This document shows, in pieces, positions 51,762 through 60,412 of a stretch of DNA of 64,000 nucleotides (positions are counted from its first letter, which is position 1; each line of letters opens with the position of its first letter). The position numbers were made by a program, and so were the translations under genes. The notes below the pieces were generated by a model. That model searched no databases, was not told the origin of the DNA, and was given only the letters and a program-made list of their open reading frames with translations. The stretch is from NCBI GenBank assembly GCA_002495885.1, contig DAHG01000060.1:30844-94843 (forward strand). The letters are read 5' to 3'. Origin of the DNA: Methanocellaceae archaeon UBA148. Lineage in GTDB: Archaea; Halobacteriota; UBA148.

Positions 51762-52914
51762 CTGTCAAAACTTTCAAAGATAGAGGCTTCTTAACTATAT
51801 TACCCAGCTTGACACCAACGATGTATTCAAGATTCTTTTCTGCAGCGATGTCTAGTATTCTTTGAGTGATAACTCCGTCAAAAACCACACCCGTTACATT
51901 ATCGCTCTCTTTAAGGACATTTGCAAGATCCCTAACAGCAACTTCTTTTATGACGTTCTTACCAGAGTTTAGCAACTTCGCACTCAAAGTGCCATTGAGT
52001 TCCTCAGCATATGCTTTGAGTTCGCCTTCTTTTTTGGGCGGTTTCCATCTCAGGATTCTTCTTTTAGGGCTGCTTTTTGTTCTTCGATTGGCCCCATTCT
52101 CTATAGCCTGTTCTACCGGCACCTTGTTCCTTAATGATTTGACTATTTCATTTTGAGTTAAATCCTCTACCTCTTTACCATCCGGCGCCCTTGCAACATA
52201 ATCGATGTCTGCCATCTGAAGCAGTTCCTTCAATATGAGGTCCCCGCCCCTATCACCGTCCAAGAAGACGGTGACAGTTTTCTTTCTGCTCAAATCCCCT
52301 ATGGTCAAAGGAACATTGGTTCCTTCTACGGCAACAGCATTCTTGATTCCGTAGCGAAGCAAATTCATGACATCTGCTCTTCCTTCTACGACGAGTATTG
52401 CATCCGAATCAAGTACATTAGGACCTGCTGGCAAGTTCTCTTCACCATAGGATGTAATCTTTTCTATGCGCACCGCCTGCCTCACAGATTCTGTTATCTC
52501 TTGTCCCCCAAGAACACCGAGATCGAATTTATCAGAAAGAACGTGTTTTGCCCCATCTATGATTTGTTTTCTTTTCGTCTCCCTGATATCCTCAACTTTT
52601 TCCACACTAAGCTCAGCAACACAAGGTCCTACCCTATCTATAGTTTCTATGGCTGCAGCTAATATGGCTGTTTCAACTTTATCCAGAGAGGACGGAATTA
52701 AAATAGTCCCAGTCGATTTACCTGCCTTAGAGTCTATATTGACCTCTATCCTACCTATCCTCCCGGTCTTCTGAAGATTCCTTAGATCTAGGTCCTCACT
52801 GAGCAATCCTTCTGTTTGTCCAAATACAGCCCCAACTACGTCTGGTTTCTCTACAACGCCTTCTGCATTAATACGAACACGGATTATATATTTCGTTGTA
52901 TCAGAATTTTGCAT
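51748..52914 (-). CDS. dnaG: Archaeal DnaG-type primase
   Basis: 388 residues. The archaeal N-terminal domain (GAVFGQTEGLLSEDLDLRNL, IGRIEVNIDSKAGKSTGTIL) precedes the Toprim domain at about 171-250, with E177 in LVVEGRADVMNLLRYG and DGDRGGDL at 219-226 carrying the metal-binding acids. No zinc-binding domain, as is normal for archaea. In archaea the protein also associates with the exosome. A strong AGGGGG ribosome binding site lies just before the ATG. Confidence 0.95.
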   Translation of the reverse strand: MQNSDTTKYIIRVRINAEGVVEKPDVVGAVFGQTEGLLSEDLDLRNLQKTGRIGRIEVNIDSKAGKSTGTILIPSSLDKVETAILAAAIETIDRVGPCVAELSVEKVEDIRETKRKQIIDGAKHVLSDKFDLGVLGGQEITESVRQAVRIEKITSYGEENLPAGPNVLDSDAILVVEGRADVMNLLRYGIKNAVAVEGTNVPLTIGDLSRKKTVTVFLDGDRGGDLILKELLQMADIDYVARAPDGKEVEDLTQNEIVKSLRNKVPVEQAIENGANRRTKSSPKRRILRWKPPKKEGELKAYAEELNGTLSAKLLNSGKNVIKEVAVRDLANVLKESDNVTGVVFDGVITQRILDIAAEKNLEYIVGVKLGNIVKKPLSLKVLTASDL

Positions 52915-53140
52915 TTAAATCCCCCTTAAGGAAAAATAGCTATTGTGATCAAGGGGAAGTTTAACCACTAAGTTGCCTGCCCCTTTGTGCCCTACAACCT
53001 TTCAGATTATTAGTAAATTAATCATAAATGATGTTAAGAGTACCTACTTAGCTATTTTACCCATGATAGTGATAATCTCTTTATATCACAATATCAAGCA
53101 TATTTATGTTATGGTTTAATAAAGTTATGGTTTGGTTTGA

Positions 53141-53554
53141 TTAATATCGATTGTATACTTCTCGCCTAAGGCTATGAATGTAACCACTCAGACTTTCTAC
53201 GTCCTTGATCTCATTTCGTACAAGTTTTTTGATCTTGTTTCTTATCAAATTGTTGGGCTTCGTGTTAGATGCTTGTAGATATCCTGAGATCTTTTTTGCC
53301 AATTTTTTACCTTGAGAGTCCCAATCGGTTAGGATGATCGCCTGATTTGTTTTTCGTGAGATGTCCTCAGCAAAATCCAACAATGGCTGATAAGAGACAA
53401 GCGAAATTTGATCTGAAATGCCCAGTTCGTTCAAGGCATCTCGATCTTTTTTTCCTTCAACGACTATAACTGCCCCCTCATTAGATAAATCTTTGATCTC
53501 ACAGAGGATCTGCTCAATTTTTTGCAGTCTATCAAGGTCATCCATGTATATCAA
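53141..53554 (-). CDS. Small Toprim-domain protein (UPF0292-like)
   Basis: 137 residues; an internal Met at codon 4 (53545) is an alternative start. GAVIVVEGKKDRDALNELGI has the Toprim Glu, and ILTDWDSQGKKLAKKISGYL carries the DxD. The C-terminus is basic (NKIKKLVRNEIKDVESLSGY). Similar small Toprim proteins in archaea are related to the RNase M5/primase group, with unknown substrates. It lies 226 bases upstream of dnaG on the same strand and probably is co-oriented with it in nucleic-acid metabolism. Confidence 0.85.
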   Translation of the reverse strand: MIYMDDLDRLQKIEQILCEIKDLSNEGAVIVVEGKKDRDALNELGISDQISLVSYQPLLDFAEDISRKTNQAIILTDWDSQGKKLAKKISGYLQASNTKPNNLIRNKIKKLVRNEIKDVESLSGYIHSLRREVYNRY

Positions 53555-53598
53555 ACACCAATAGGATCAAACATAGATAGAAGTTAAAGCTTAAAAGG

Positions 53599-53677
53599 AT
53601 GTCCCCTGACGCACTAACTCCGAGAGATCATCCTCTGGAGAACTCCGCAGTCCCTCTCAGTTACCCTCATGCCAGGG
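53599..53677 (-). ncRNA. Candidate H/ACA guide RNA hairpin
   Basis: On the minus strand CCCCTGGC (starting 53677) pairs with the segment ending CAGGGG at 53602, immediately followed by ACA (53601-53599). Above this 8-bp lower stem are unpaired arms ATGAGGGT and AGTGC, then an upper stem AACTGAGAG / CTCTC(GG)AGTT with a GA- and ATGA-containing apical part that could hold a K-turn. The arm-to-ACA distance is about 14-15, as required for pseudouridine guides. The 53597-53775 interval is visibly richer in GC than its flanks. Target and full ends unknown; a second weaker hairpin lies further upstream. Confidence 0.35.
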
Positions 53678-53837
53678 GAGCTGTTCCGCAGTGTGGTTGT
53701 CTTACGATCATCGATAGCACGATGCAATAACTCCCGCAAGGACCTATACAACGCGGATGTTGCCCCCTTTTACCAGCGATCGACAGTTCAAAAAGAACTA
53801 TGACACTGGTTTCTAGAGGACAATACACAATTTACAA

Positions 53838-55148
53838 TCATATATATATAGGTGTGTTGACCCCCCTGCCTGAAATGAAACGTCCGTAGCCTTTCTCGCC
53901 AACTATTTCACCATTGTACATGAGCTCGCCACGCACAAATGTCATTTTGGGAAATACCCCATCCATTCCCTCAAAAGGAGTCCAACCAGACTTGCTGTGC
54001 AGATTCCTGGCCTTTATAAGCTTGACGTCATTTAGATCGACTAAAACAATATCAGCATCTTTTCCAACAGCGATCTCACCTTTTTCTCTCAAGCAGAATA
54101 TCCTAGCTGGATTGGTAGCCATGAGTTCGATCACACGTTGAATCGATATGATCCCTTTCTTTACAGCGGATAACATCAATGGTAATGAAGTCTCGACGCC
54201 TGGCACACCGGCAGGCGTGCGCCATATATCTTGCTTTTTTTCTTCCGTAGTATGGGGGGCGTGGTCAGAGGCGATGATGTCGATTTTATATAATCCAGCC
54301 CAAAGACTCTCACGATCCAATTCACTTCTTAGTGGGGGATTCATCTTGCCAAAGGTGCCCAAGCGATCCCAGTCCTTTTGCGATAGGAAAAGGTGATGAG
54401 GGGTGACCTCAGAAGTGATACCTGCCCCGATTAAGCTCAAGCCCTCTCTCGTACTAAGATGGCAGATGTGGAGCTTTACGCCGGTATCTTGAGCCAATCG
54501 TATAGCTTTTGCCATAGCGGCAACTTCGCAACCATTGGGTCTGGATGATGAATGAGCACTGGGATCTGTTTTATCACCCAACTTCTCAATGCGCTCCCTT
54601 ATAATTTGCTCGTCTTCTGCGTGAATACAGGCAATGCCCCCCAAGCGCGTGATAATTTGAAGTGATTTCCACAGCGTATCATCATCAACGCTTAGCCCAC
54701 CCGTGGAATCTGCCATGTATATCTCACCGAATGCGGTTATGCCAGATGCCCATAATCCCTCCAATTCCGCTGCTTGAACGACTCCAGCATTGATGCCAAA
54801 ATCGATTATCGATTTGCTCTCTGCTTCCCTCAGTTTGACTTTAAAATATTCTACAGAAGTAGTGGGTGGGATCGTGTTCGGATGATCTACCACGCTGGTC
54901 ACGCCACCTGCTACTGCTGCAGATGAACCAGTATACCAGTCCTCTTTATGCGTTAAACCTGGATCCCGAAAATGTACATGAACATCCACCATTCCCGGAA
55001 GCACCAGTAAGCCATGCGCGTCTATAATATGCTCTGTCACAATGTCTTTAGCAATTCTTACAATCTTTCCATCGGCTATTGCTATCTCTGCCTCTAGGAT
55101 GTCCCCCGCTAGTACCAATCTGGCATTTTTGATGACTAAATCGAACAT
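53838..55148 (-). CDS. pyrC: Dihydroorotase, type I
   Basis: 436 residues from the ATG at 55148, chosen because TAAGGA precedes it and because the upstream frame to 55190 would overlap the PhoU-AbrB gene. Amidohydrolase fold: metal-binding His57 and His59 in DVHVHFRDPG, HAEDEQIIRERIEKLG, GVKLHICHLSTREGLSLIGA and IIASDHAPHTTEEK. It closes carbamoyl-aspartate to dihydroorotate in pyrimidine synthesis. A nearly identical piece of this gene (AGGVTSVVDHPNTIPPTT region) is duplicated at 60272-60346. Confidence 0.93.
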   Translation of the reverse strand: MFDLVIKNARLVLAGDILEAEIAIADGKIVRIAKDIVTEHIIDAHGLLVLPGMVDVHVHFRDPGLTHKEDWYTGSSAAVAGGVTSVVDHPNTIPPTTSVEYFKVKLREAESKSIIDFGINAGVVQAAELEGLWASGITAFGEIYMADSTGGLSVDDDTLWKSLQIITRLGGIACIHAEDEQIIRERIEKLGDKTDPSAHSSSRPNGCEVAAMAKAIRLAQDTGVKLHICHLSTREGLSLIGAGITSEVTPHHLFLSQKDWDRLGTFGKMNPPLRSELDRESLWAGLYKIDIIASDHAPHTTEEKKQDIWRTPAGVPGVETSLPLMLSAVKKGIISIQRVIELMATNPARIFCLREKGEIAVGKDADIVLVDLNDVKLIKARNLHSKSGWTPFEGMDGVFPKMTFVRGELMYNGEIVGEKGYGRFISGRGVNTPIYI

Positions 55149-55170
55149 AATATTTTCCTTAGGCGTTATT

Positions 55171-56190
55171 TCAAACCCATGGCTCTTCAACGCCCATGTT
55201 AATCACTATCTCTGCTATGCCTTCCCCGTACTCTGCCATCCTTCTTAGACTTTCTAGAACAGAACTTAAGCATATCTGCTCTGTTATACTGAGTGAAGTT
55301 TTAAATATCCTATTGCTTACCATCGTTGCTAGATTAGCGGCTTCTTTTGATTCTGCTATTGCTCTATTCGCGGTTTTTAAATCTTTTTTGGAAAGACTTT
55401 CTAACGAAATATCAAAGACCTTCTGAGCAAGTTCGCTTATCCCATATATTTCTGTGTATATCTCAGGATTAAGACAGCCTATTTGCATTGCATCTCTCGC
55501 AATTTTTTCGGCGTGATCCGCTATCCTTTCCATGCTCTTTATGATTAGTCTATAGGCCATACAATCTCTTGGTTTCATAATGCCTATTTTCTTGGCTAGC
55601 TCTGGGTCTCTGAGCGCAGCTTTGAGTTGTCTCACAATCAATAAATAGAACCTATCCACCTCATCATCTCGCTGGATGACATCTCTGGCAAGCGCTATGT
55701 CCCCTTGCAAAGCCCTAATCGAATCTTTTTGAATTGATTTAATGATCTTGGACATTCTCTGAATCGCTTTCTCAAGAGTTAGCTCTTCATAGTTTAGAAG
55801 ACTCTGCAAAATCAACTCGTCGCCTGATTCCTCGACCACTTCGAGCCCTATTAGCCTTTGTCTAACTGTATCCTTAATCCATTTCCTATCCTGTGTATTG
55901 AACCCCTTCTGAGAGACTAGGGTGATCATGTCATAGCCAACTAGATAATGTGCTATTAATAATCTTAGGATGTCCTCGGGCTTTTCGCCTGGAAATAGCT
56001 TTATAACTGCTCTGGACATCCCCTGCTTCTTCTTTGGCTTTGCTGCGATCAGGATCGATTTATCCTCTTGCCAACGTAGGGTCACTTCATCTCCCTGGCC
56101 GATTCCAACCTCTCTCGCCCAACTTATTGGTAGGGATATTGTTAACGTTGAGCCACCGGTCATCTGGACCTTTCGTTTCTCCTCTTTCAT
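55171..56190 (-). CDS. AbrB-PhoU fusion, phosphate uptake regulator
   Basis: 339 residues. An N-terminal SpoVT-AbrB DNA-binding domain (residues 4-48, KRKVQMTGGSTLTISLPISW) is followed by two PhoU repeats (about 115-225 and 230-335; FYLLIVRQLKAALRDPELAK and DCMAYRLIIKSMERIADHAE). This archaeal architecture is thought to repress or tune the pst genes, and it is divergently placed against pstS across 90 bases with overlapping TATA-like elements. Role as the local phosphate regulator is inferred from that arrangement. Confidence 0.9.
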   Translation of the reverse strand: MKEEKRKVQMTGGSTLTISLPISWAREVGIGQGDEVTLRWQEDKSILIAAKPKKKQGMSRAVIKLFPGEKPEDILRLLIAHYLVGYDMITLVSQKGFNTQDRKWIKDTVRQRLIGLEVVEESGDELILQSLLNYEELTLEKAIQRMSKIIKSIQKDSIRALQGDIALARDVIQRDDEVDRFYLLIVRQLKAALRDPELAKKIGIMKPRDCMAYRLIIKSMERIADHAEKIARDAMQIGCLNPEIYTEIYGISELAQKVFDISLESLSKKDLKTANRAIAESKEAANLATMVSNRIFKTSLSITEQICLSSVLESLRRMAEYGEGIAEIVINMGVEEPWV

Positions 56191-56242
56191 TGTACCCAGC
56201 TTATATATAGATTATTGATTTGATATATATTTATTGGGATAA

Positions 56243-56255
56243 ACTATATATAAAC
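56243..56255 (+). promoter_or_regulatory. TATA box of the pst operon
   Basis: actatatataaac, about 31 bases before the GTG at 56281. Other TATA-like runs in the same 90 bases (for example 56221-56232, minus strand AAATATATATCA) would serve the divergent AbrB-PhoU gene, so the two promoters nearly abut and could be co-regulated. Confidence 0.45.
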
Positions 56256-56280
56256 ATTACGATGTATATAACAAAAAGGT

Positions 56281-57108
56281 GTGAAAAAAATGAAATTAGG
56301 TATAAGCTTAAAATCAATATTAGTTCTGATTTTGATAATCGGGGCAAGTTTTGCTACTGGTTGTGTGAACGAGGGTGCGACCGCGAGAAAGGAGATAATG
56401 GTTACGGGTTCCACTTCGTTGAAGCCAATAGCAGATGAATTAGCAGAAGTATATATGCAAAAGAACCCAGACGTTGTAATAACTGTTGGGGGCGGTGGAT
56501 CCACCGTTGGAATCACTAACGTACGAGAGGGGACAACAAACATAGGGATGTCATCAAGGGACCTAAAAGGCGATGAAATGACTTTGAACAAGATAGTAAT
56601 AGCATGGGACGGGGTAGCGGTGGTGGTTAATCCTACCAATAATGTGGATGATTTAATCCTGGAACAAATCAAAAAGATATACACAGGCGAAATTGTCAAT
56701 TGGAAGGAAGTCGGCGGGGTTGAAGCGAAGATTACCGTCGTAACCAGAGAAGAAGGCTCTGGTACGAGAGGCGCATTCGAAGACATCATTATGGGAGAAG
56801 ATAAAATTACAATAGATGCCATCACTCAGCCATCAACGGGTGCTGTGAAAGCCACGGTAGCAGGTGATAAGAACGCGATAGGTTACATCTCTCTGGCAGC
56901 ATTGACAGAGGATGTCAAATCACTTAAAATCGTGGGAGTAGAGCCCACAGCCGATAAGATAAATGCAGGAGAATATCCTCTTGTAAGACCATTTTTATTT
57001 GTCACAAAACAAGAGCCAAGTGGGTTGGCAAAAGACTTCATCGATTTTAGTTTGGGTGATGAAGGACAGAAGATCATAGAGAGAAATGGATGCATAAGTA
57101 TCAGATAG
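56281..57108 (+). CDS. pstS: Phosphate-binding lipoprotein PstS
   Basis: 275 residues. Signal sequence KLGISLKSILVLILIIGASF ending in the lipobox ATGC with Cys28, so a membrane-anchored lipoprotein. The binding-protein fold shows MVTGSTSLKPIADELAEVYM, TVGGGGSTVGITNVREGTTN, NIGMSSRDLKGDE and REEGSGTRGAFEDIIMGEDK, the phosphate-contacting loops. Start GTG at 56281 or ATG at 56290; AAGGTG at 56276-56281 is spaced better for the ATG. First gene of pstSCAB-phoU. Confidence 0.93.
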   Translation: MKKMKLGISLKSILVLILIIGASFATGCVNEGATARKEIMVTGSTSLKPIADELAEVYMQKNPDVVITVGGGGSTVGITNVREGTTNIGMSSRDLKGDEMTLNKIVIAWDGVAVVVNPTNNVDDLILEQIKKIYTGEIVNWKEVGGVEAKITVVTREEGSGTRGAFEDIIMGEDKITIDAITQPSTGAVKATVAGDKNAIGYISLAALTEDVKSLKIVGVEPTADKINAGEYPLVRPFLFVTKQEPSGLAKDFIDFSLGDEGQKIIERNGCISIR

Positions 57109-57135
57109 CCATTATAATGGTTGCGGATGTGAATT

Positions 57136-57996
57136 ATGGCTTTTTTAGTAAATTCTAATAAACATGCTGAATGGGTTATAGAGAAATGCTTATTTCTAAG
57201 CGCCATATCAGCAATCTTTTTTATAGTCCTCATAATCGTGTTCATTTTTGAAAAAGGATTGCCAATGATTATTGATTATGGGCTGCTCAATTTTATTTTA
57301 GGTACCAATTGGTTTCCATTAGATGGACAGTTTGGTATTTTTCCAATGATACTGGGCACACTTTACGTAACTGCCGGTGCTATGGTACTTGGGGTGCCCT
57401 TAGGGCTTGCATGTGCCATATTTCTTGCTGAAACTGCTCCTGAAAAGATGAAGAACTCGATGGAGCCGGTTATAGAGTCGCTTGCAGGCATACCATCGAT
57501 AGTATATGGGTTCTTCGGAATCGTTGTAATCGTTCCTTTCATGAGAGATGCTTTTGGGGCGGGTTTTAGCATATTAACGTGCTCCATTATTCTGGCAATA
57601 ATGGTTCTTCCTACCATCATAAGCATCTCTCAGGATGCGATCAGCTCTGTACCAAAAGAATACAAAGAGGCATCAATAGCATTGGGAGCTACACATTGGC
57701 AGACGATCAAAAAGATAATACTACCCAACGCAATGCCAGGAATTGCCACTGGGGTATTACTGGGTGTTGGAAGAGCAATAGGGGAAACCATGGCAGTTCT
57801 CATGGTTTCAGGTAATGTTGTGAAGATACCAAGTTCGATATTTGACCCAGTGAGACCTCTAACAGCCAATATAGCCCTAGAGATGAATTATGCATATGGG
57901 ATACACAGAGAAGCATTATTTGCAACAGGAGTGATCCTGCTTGTCGTAACCTTTGCTCTAATAATGGTGGTGGATTACTTCCAGCGAGGCAACTAG
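57136..57996 (+). CDS. pstC: Phosphate ABC transporter permease PstC
   Basis: 286 residues, six helices. IFPMILGTLYVTAGAMVLGV, SLAGIPSIVYGFFGIVVIVP, and the permease EAA loop EYKEASIALGATHWQTIKKI. LLGVGRAIGETMAVLMVSGN is the final conserved block. It forms the channel with PstA. The stop touches the ATG of pstA. Confidence 0.93.
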   Translation: MAFLVNSNKHAEWVIEKCLFLSAISAIFFIVLIIVFIFEKGLPMIIDYGLLNFILGTNWFPLDGQFGIFPMILGTLYVTAGAMVLGVPLGLACAIFLAETAPEKMKNSMEPVIESLAGIPSIVYGFFGIVVIVPFMRDAFGAGFSILTCSIILAIMVLPTIISISQDAISSVPKEYKEASIALGATHWQTIKKIILPNAMPGIATGVLLGVGRAIGETMAVLMVSGNVVKIPSSIFDPVRPLTANIALEMNYAYGIHREALFATGVILLVVTFALIMVVDYFQRGN

Positions 57997-58839
57997 ATGA
58001 TATCAGTTAATTTTTCACAGAAGATTGCCAATATTATGCTATGGGCATCCGCCTTAATCACGATTGCGATACTGTTCATTATGGTAGGGCATATATTGTT
58101 GAATGGAGTGGAGGTCATAGACCTACAATTCCTATTGGAGTCTCCCAAAAATGCTGGGCGTGAGGGAGGAATACTCCCAATGATCGTAAGCTCACTATAC
58201 ACAACTGGCTTGGCATTGATAGTTGCAATTCCTCTTGGAATAGGGTCCGCCATATATCTCACAGAATATGCTGTCAAAAGTCCTTTAACCAAGGCTATTC
58301 GATATGCTACCGAAACCCTCTCAGGCATACCATCTATCGTGGTAGGTCTCTTTGGATATACCTTCTTTGTAATATACCTAGGACTAGGTTTCTGCGTTTT
58401 ATCTGCTGGGTTGACTCTCTCGATAATGGCACTTCCCATAATTATGCGAACTGCTGAGGAATCTGTAAGAACAGTGCCAATTGGCTATAGGGAGGGTAGC
58501 CTTGCACTAGGTGCTTCAAAATGGCAGACTATTAGGAAAGTACTTCTACCCTCTGCTTCACCGGGAATAGTTACTGGAATTGTGCTTGGCATGGGAAGAG
58601 CAATAGGAGAAACAGCAGCAATAATGTTTGTGGTCGGTGGTGGTTGGCGCATGCCAATATCTCCACTCTCGCCAGCCCAACCACTAACAGTGCACCTATA
58701 TGAGTTATTTTCGGCTGGAATTATATCGACTGAAATAGGATATGGTACAGCTACTGTGCTTTTAGCAATGGTTCTTGCCATAACTTTTACGGCAAATTGG
58801 ACTATGAGACGTTACATAAAGAAGATCATGGGTGAGTAA
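57997..58839 (+). CDS. pstA: Phosphate ABC transporter permease PstA
   Basis: 280 residues, six helices. LPMIVSSLYTTGLALIVAIP, ATETLSGIPSIVVGLFGYTF and the EAA loop GYREGSLALGASKWQTIRKV; GMGRAIGETAAIMFVVGGGW as in PstC. Immediately adjacent to pstC and pstB. Confidence 0.93.
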   Translation: MISVNFSQKIANIMLWASALITIAILFIMVGHILLNGVEVIDLQFLLESPKNAGREGGILPMIVSSLYTTGLALIVAIPLGIGSAIYLTEYAVKSPLTKAIRYATETLSGIPSIVVGLFGYTFFVIYLGLGFCVLSAGLTLSIMALPIIMRTAEESVRTVPIGYREGSLALGASKWQTIRKVLLPSASPGIVTGIVLGMGRAIGETAAIMFVVGGGWRMPISPLSPAQPLTVHLYELFSAGIISTEIGYGTATVLLAMVLAITFTANWTMRRYIKKIMGE

Positions 58840-59595
58840 GTGAATAAAATCGAGACAAGAAACTTGAGTATTTGGTACGGCGATGGACGGGTTTTAACCG
58901 ATGTTAACATGAAAATTAAAGAGAAATGCATAACCGCCATAATCGGACCTTCTGGATGCGGCAAGACTACTTTTATAAAAGCCATTAATAGAATGATTGA
59001 CCTAACCCATATTGCCCGGATTGAAGGAGAGATCTTATGTGATGGTGAAAACATCTACGATGATGGCATCGATGTGGTAGAGTTGAGGAAAAAGATTGGC
59101 ATGGTATTTCAAAAGCCAAACCCGTTTCCAATGAGCATTTATGAGAATGTGGCATATGGTCCAAGAGTCCATGGAATAAAAGATAGGAGAAGTTTGAATG
59201 AAATAGTTGAAAAAAGTTTGAGGGAAGCATTCCTTTGGGATGAAGTAAAGGATAGGTTAAATGAGCCAGCACTAGGATCTTCGGGTGGCCAGCAACAACG
59301 ACTTTGTATTGCTAGAGCGCTCTCTATGAAACCAGAAGTGATATTATTTGATGAACCATGCTCTGCTCTGGATCCAATCTCTACATCCAAAATAGAAGAT
59401 TTGATCGTTGAACTAAAAAAGAATTATACAGTCATCATAGTTACACATAACATGCAGCAAGCAGCAAGAATATCAGATTACACCGCGTTCTTTTTAACCA
59501 GAGGGGAGTTGATAGAATACGGATCCACATCTAGGATCTTTGAGAGACCTCTAGACAAACGAACTGAAGATTACATAACTGGAAGGTTCGGATAA
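58840..59595 (+). CDS. pstB: Phosphate ABC transporter ATPase PstB
   Basis: 251 residues from a GTG directly after pstA. Walker A GPSGCGKTT (36-44), Q-loop VFQKPNPFPMSIYENV, signature GSSGGQQQR (146-154, Ser replacing the usual Leu), Walker B VILFDEPCSALD (167-178) and the H-loop VTHNMQQAARISDYTAFF. Couples ATP hydrolysis to phosphate import. Confidence 0.95.
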   Translation: MNKIETRNLSIWYGDGRVLTDVNMKIKEKCITAIIGPSGCGKTTFIKAINRMIDLTHIARIEGEILCDGENIYDDGIDVVELRKKIGMVFQKPNPFPMSIYENVAYGPRVHGIKDRRSLNEIVEKSLREAFLWDEVKDRLNEPALGSSGGQQQRLCIARALSMKPEVILFDEPCSALDPISTSKIEDLIVELKKNYTVIIVTHNMQQAARISDYTAFFLTRGELIEYGSTSRIFERPLDKRTEDYITGRFG

Positions 59596-59596
59596 T

Positions 59597-60253
59597 ATGA
59601 CAAGAAAAACGTATCATCAAGAACTGGAGGAATTAAAACAAGACGTTTTAAAAATGGGAGATGTGGTCAAAAAAGCAATTTGTGATTCCGTGCAATCTCT
59701 GGTTAAGCAAAATAAAAAATTAGCTGAAAATGTCATTAAAGAATATGACCCCTTGATCGATAAGATTGAATTGGAAATAGAAAATAAATGCATGAAATTG
59801 ATCGCACTACAGCAACCGATGGCATGCGACCTGAGGGTTATCGGTACATGTATGAAGATTATAACAGACCTAGATAGAATGTGTGATCTGGCCACAAATA
59901 TTGCTGAGATTACGCTTGCAACAGCTGATGAACCTTTGGCAAAGCCACTCATCGATATCCCACGCATGTCTGAACTTGCATTGGAAATGCTGGAAGACAG
60001 CCTGAGGGCATTTGCAACAAATGACATCAAGTTGGTGGAAGGAATTTCAGATAAAGATGACATAGTAGATGCATTATATGATCAAGTCCGTCGAGAGTTG
60101 ATAACTCTCATGATCGAAGACCCCCATATAATTAGTGGTGCTTCTCATCTTTCATTTACAGCAAGCCATATAGAGAGAATGGCAGACCATACATGTAATA
60201 TTGCTGGCAGGGTCATATACATGGTGACTGGCGAAAGAGTAAAGCTTGGTTAG
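59597..60253 (+). CDS. phoU: PhoU phosphate regulator
   Basis: 218 residues, two three-helix PhoU repeats (about 10-105 and 115-210). Metal-ligand-like E/D clusters occur in IELEIENKCMKLIALQQPMA, MKIITDLDRMCDLATNIAEI and LSFTASHIERMADHTCNIAG. Adjusts the Pst transporter and its signalling in response to phosphate. One base after pstB. Confidence 0.93.
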   Translation: MTRKTYHQELEELKQDVLKMGDVVKKAICDSVQSLVKQNKKLAENVIKEYDPLIDKIELEIENKCMKLIALQQPMACDLRVIGTCMKIITDLDRMCDLATNIAEITLATADEPLAKPLIDIPRMSELALEMLEDSLRAFATNDIKLVEGISDKDDIVDALYDQVRRELITLMIEDPHIISGASHLSFTASHIERMADHTCNIAGRVIYMVTGERVKLG

Positions 60254-60271
60254 AATTATATAATCTTTCAT

Positions 60272-60346
60272 AGTAGCGGGTGGGATCGTGTTCGGATGAT
60301 CTACCACGCTGGTCACGCCACCTGCTGCAGATGAGCTGGTATACCA
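60272..60346 (-). pseudogene. Relic of a second dihydroorotase gene fragment
   Basis: The 75 bases match 54858-54938 inside pyrC in the same orientation, with about 50 bases almost identical (one change) and a six-base in-frame deletion after 60326. Read on the minus strand it gives WYTSSSAAGGVTSVVDHPNT, clearly from the dihydroorotase active-site neighbourhood. It lies between phoU and the permease gene and has no start. A duplicated gene remnant or a gene-conversion tract. Confidence 0.6.
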
Positions 60347-60412
60347 TGTCCGCCACTGATATACTTGCCCTCTTTACGGGCCCACAGACGTTAAATAGCT
60401 TCCCATTGTTAG

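Noticed and set aside
53590..53790. SRP (7S) RNA gene
   Set aside because: The interval is structured and GC-rich but too short and lacks the conserved helix 8 asymmetric loop sequences.
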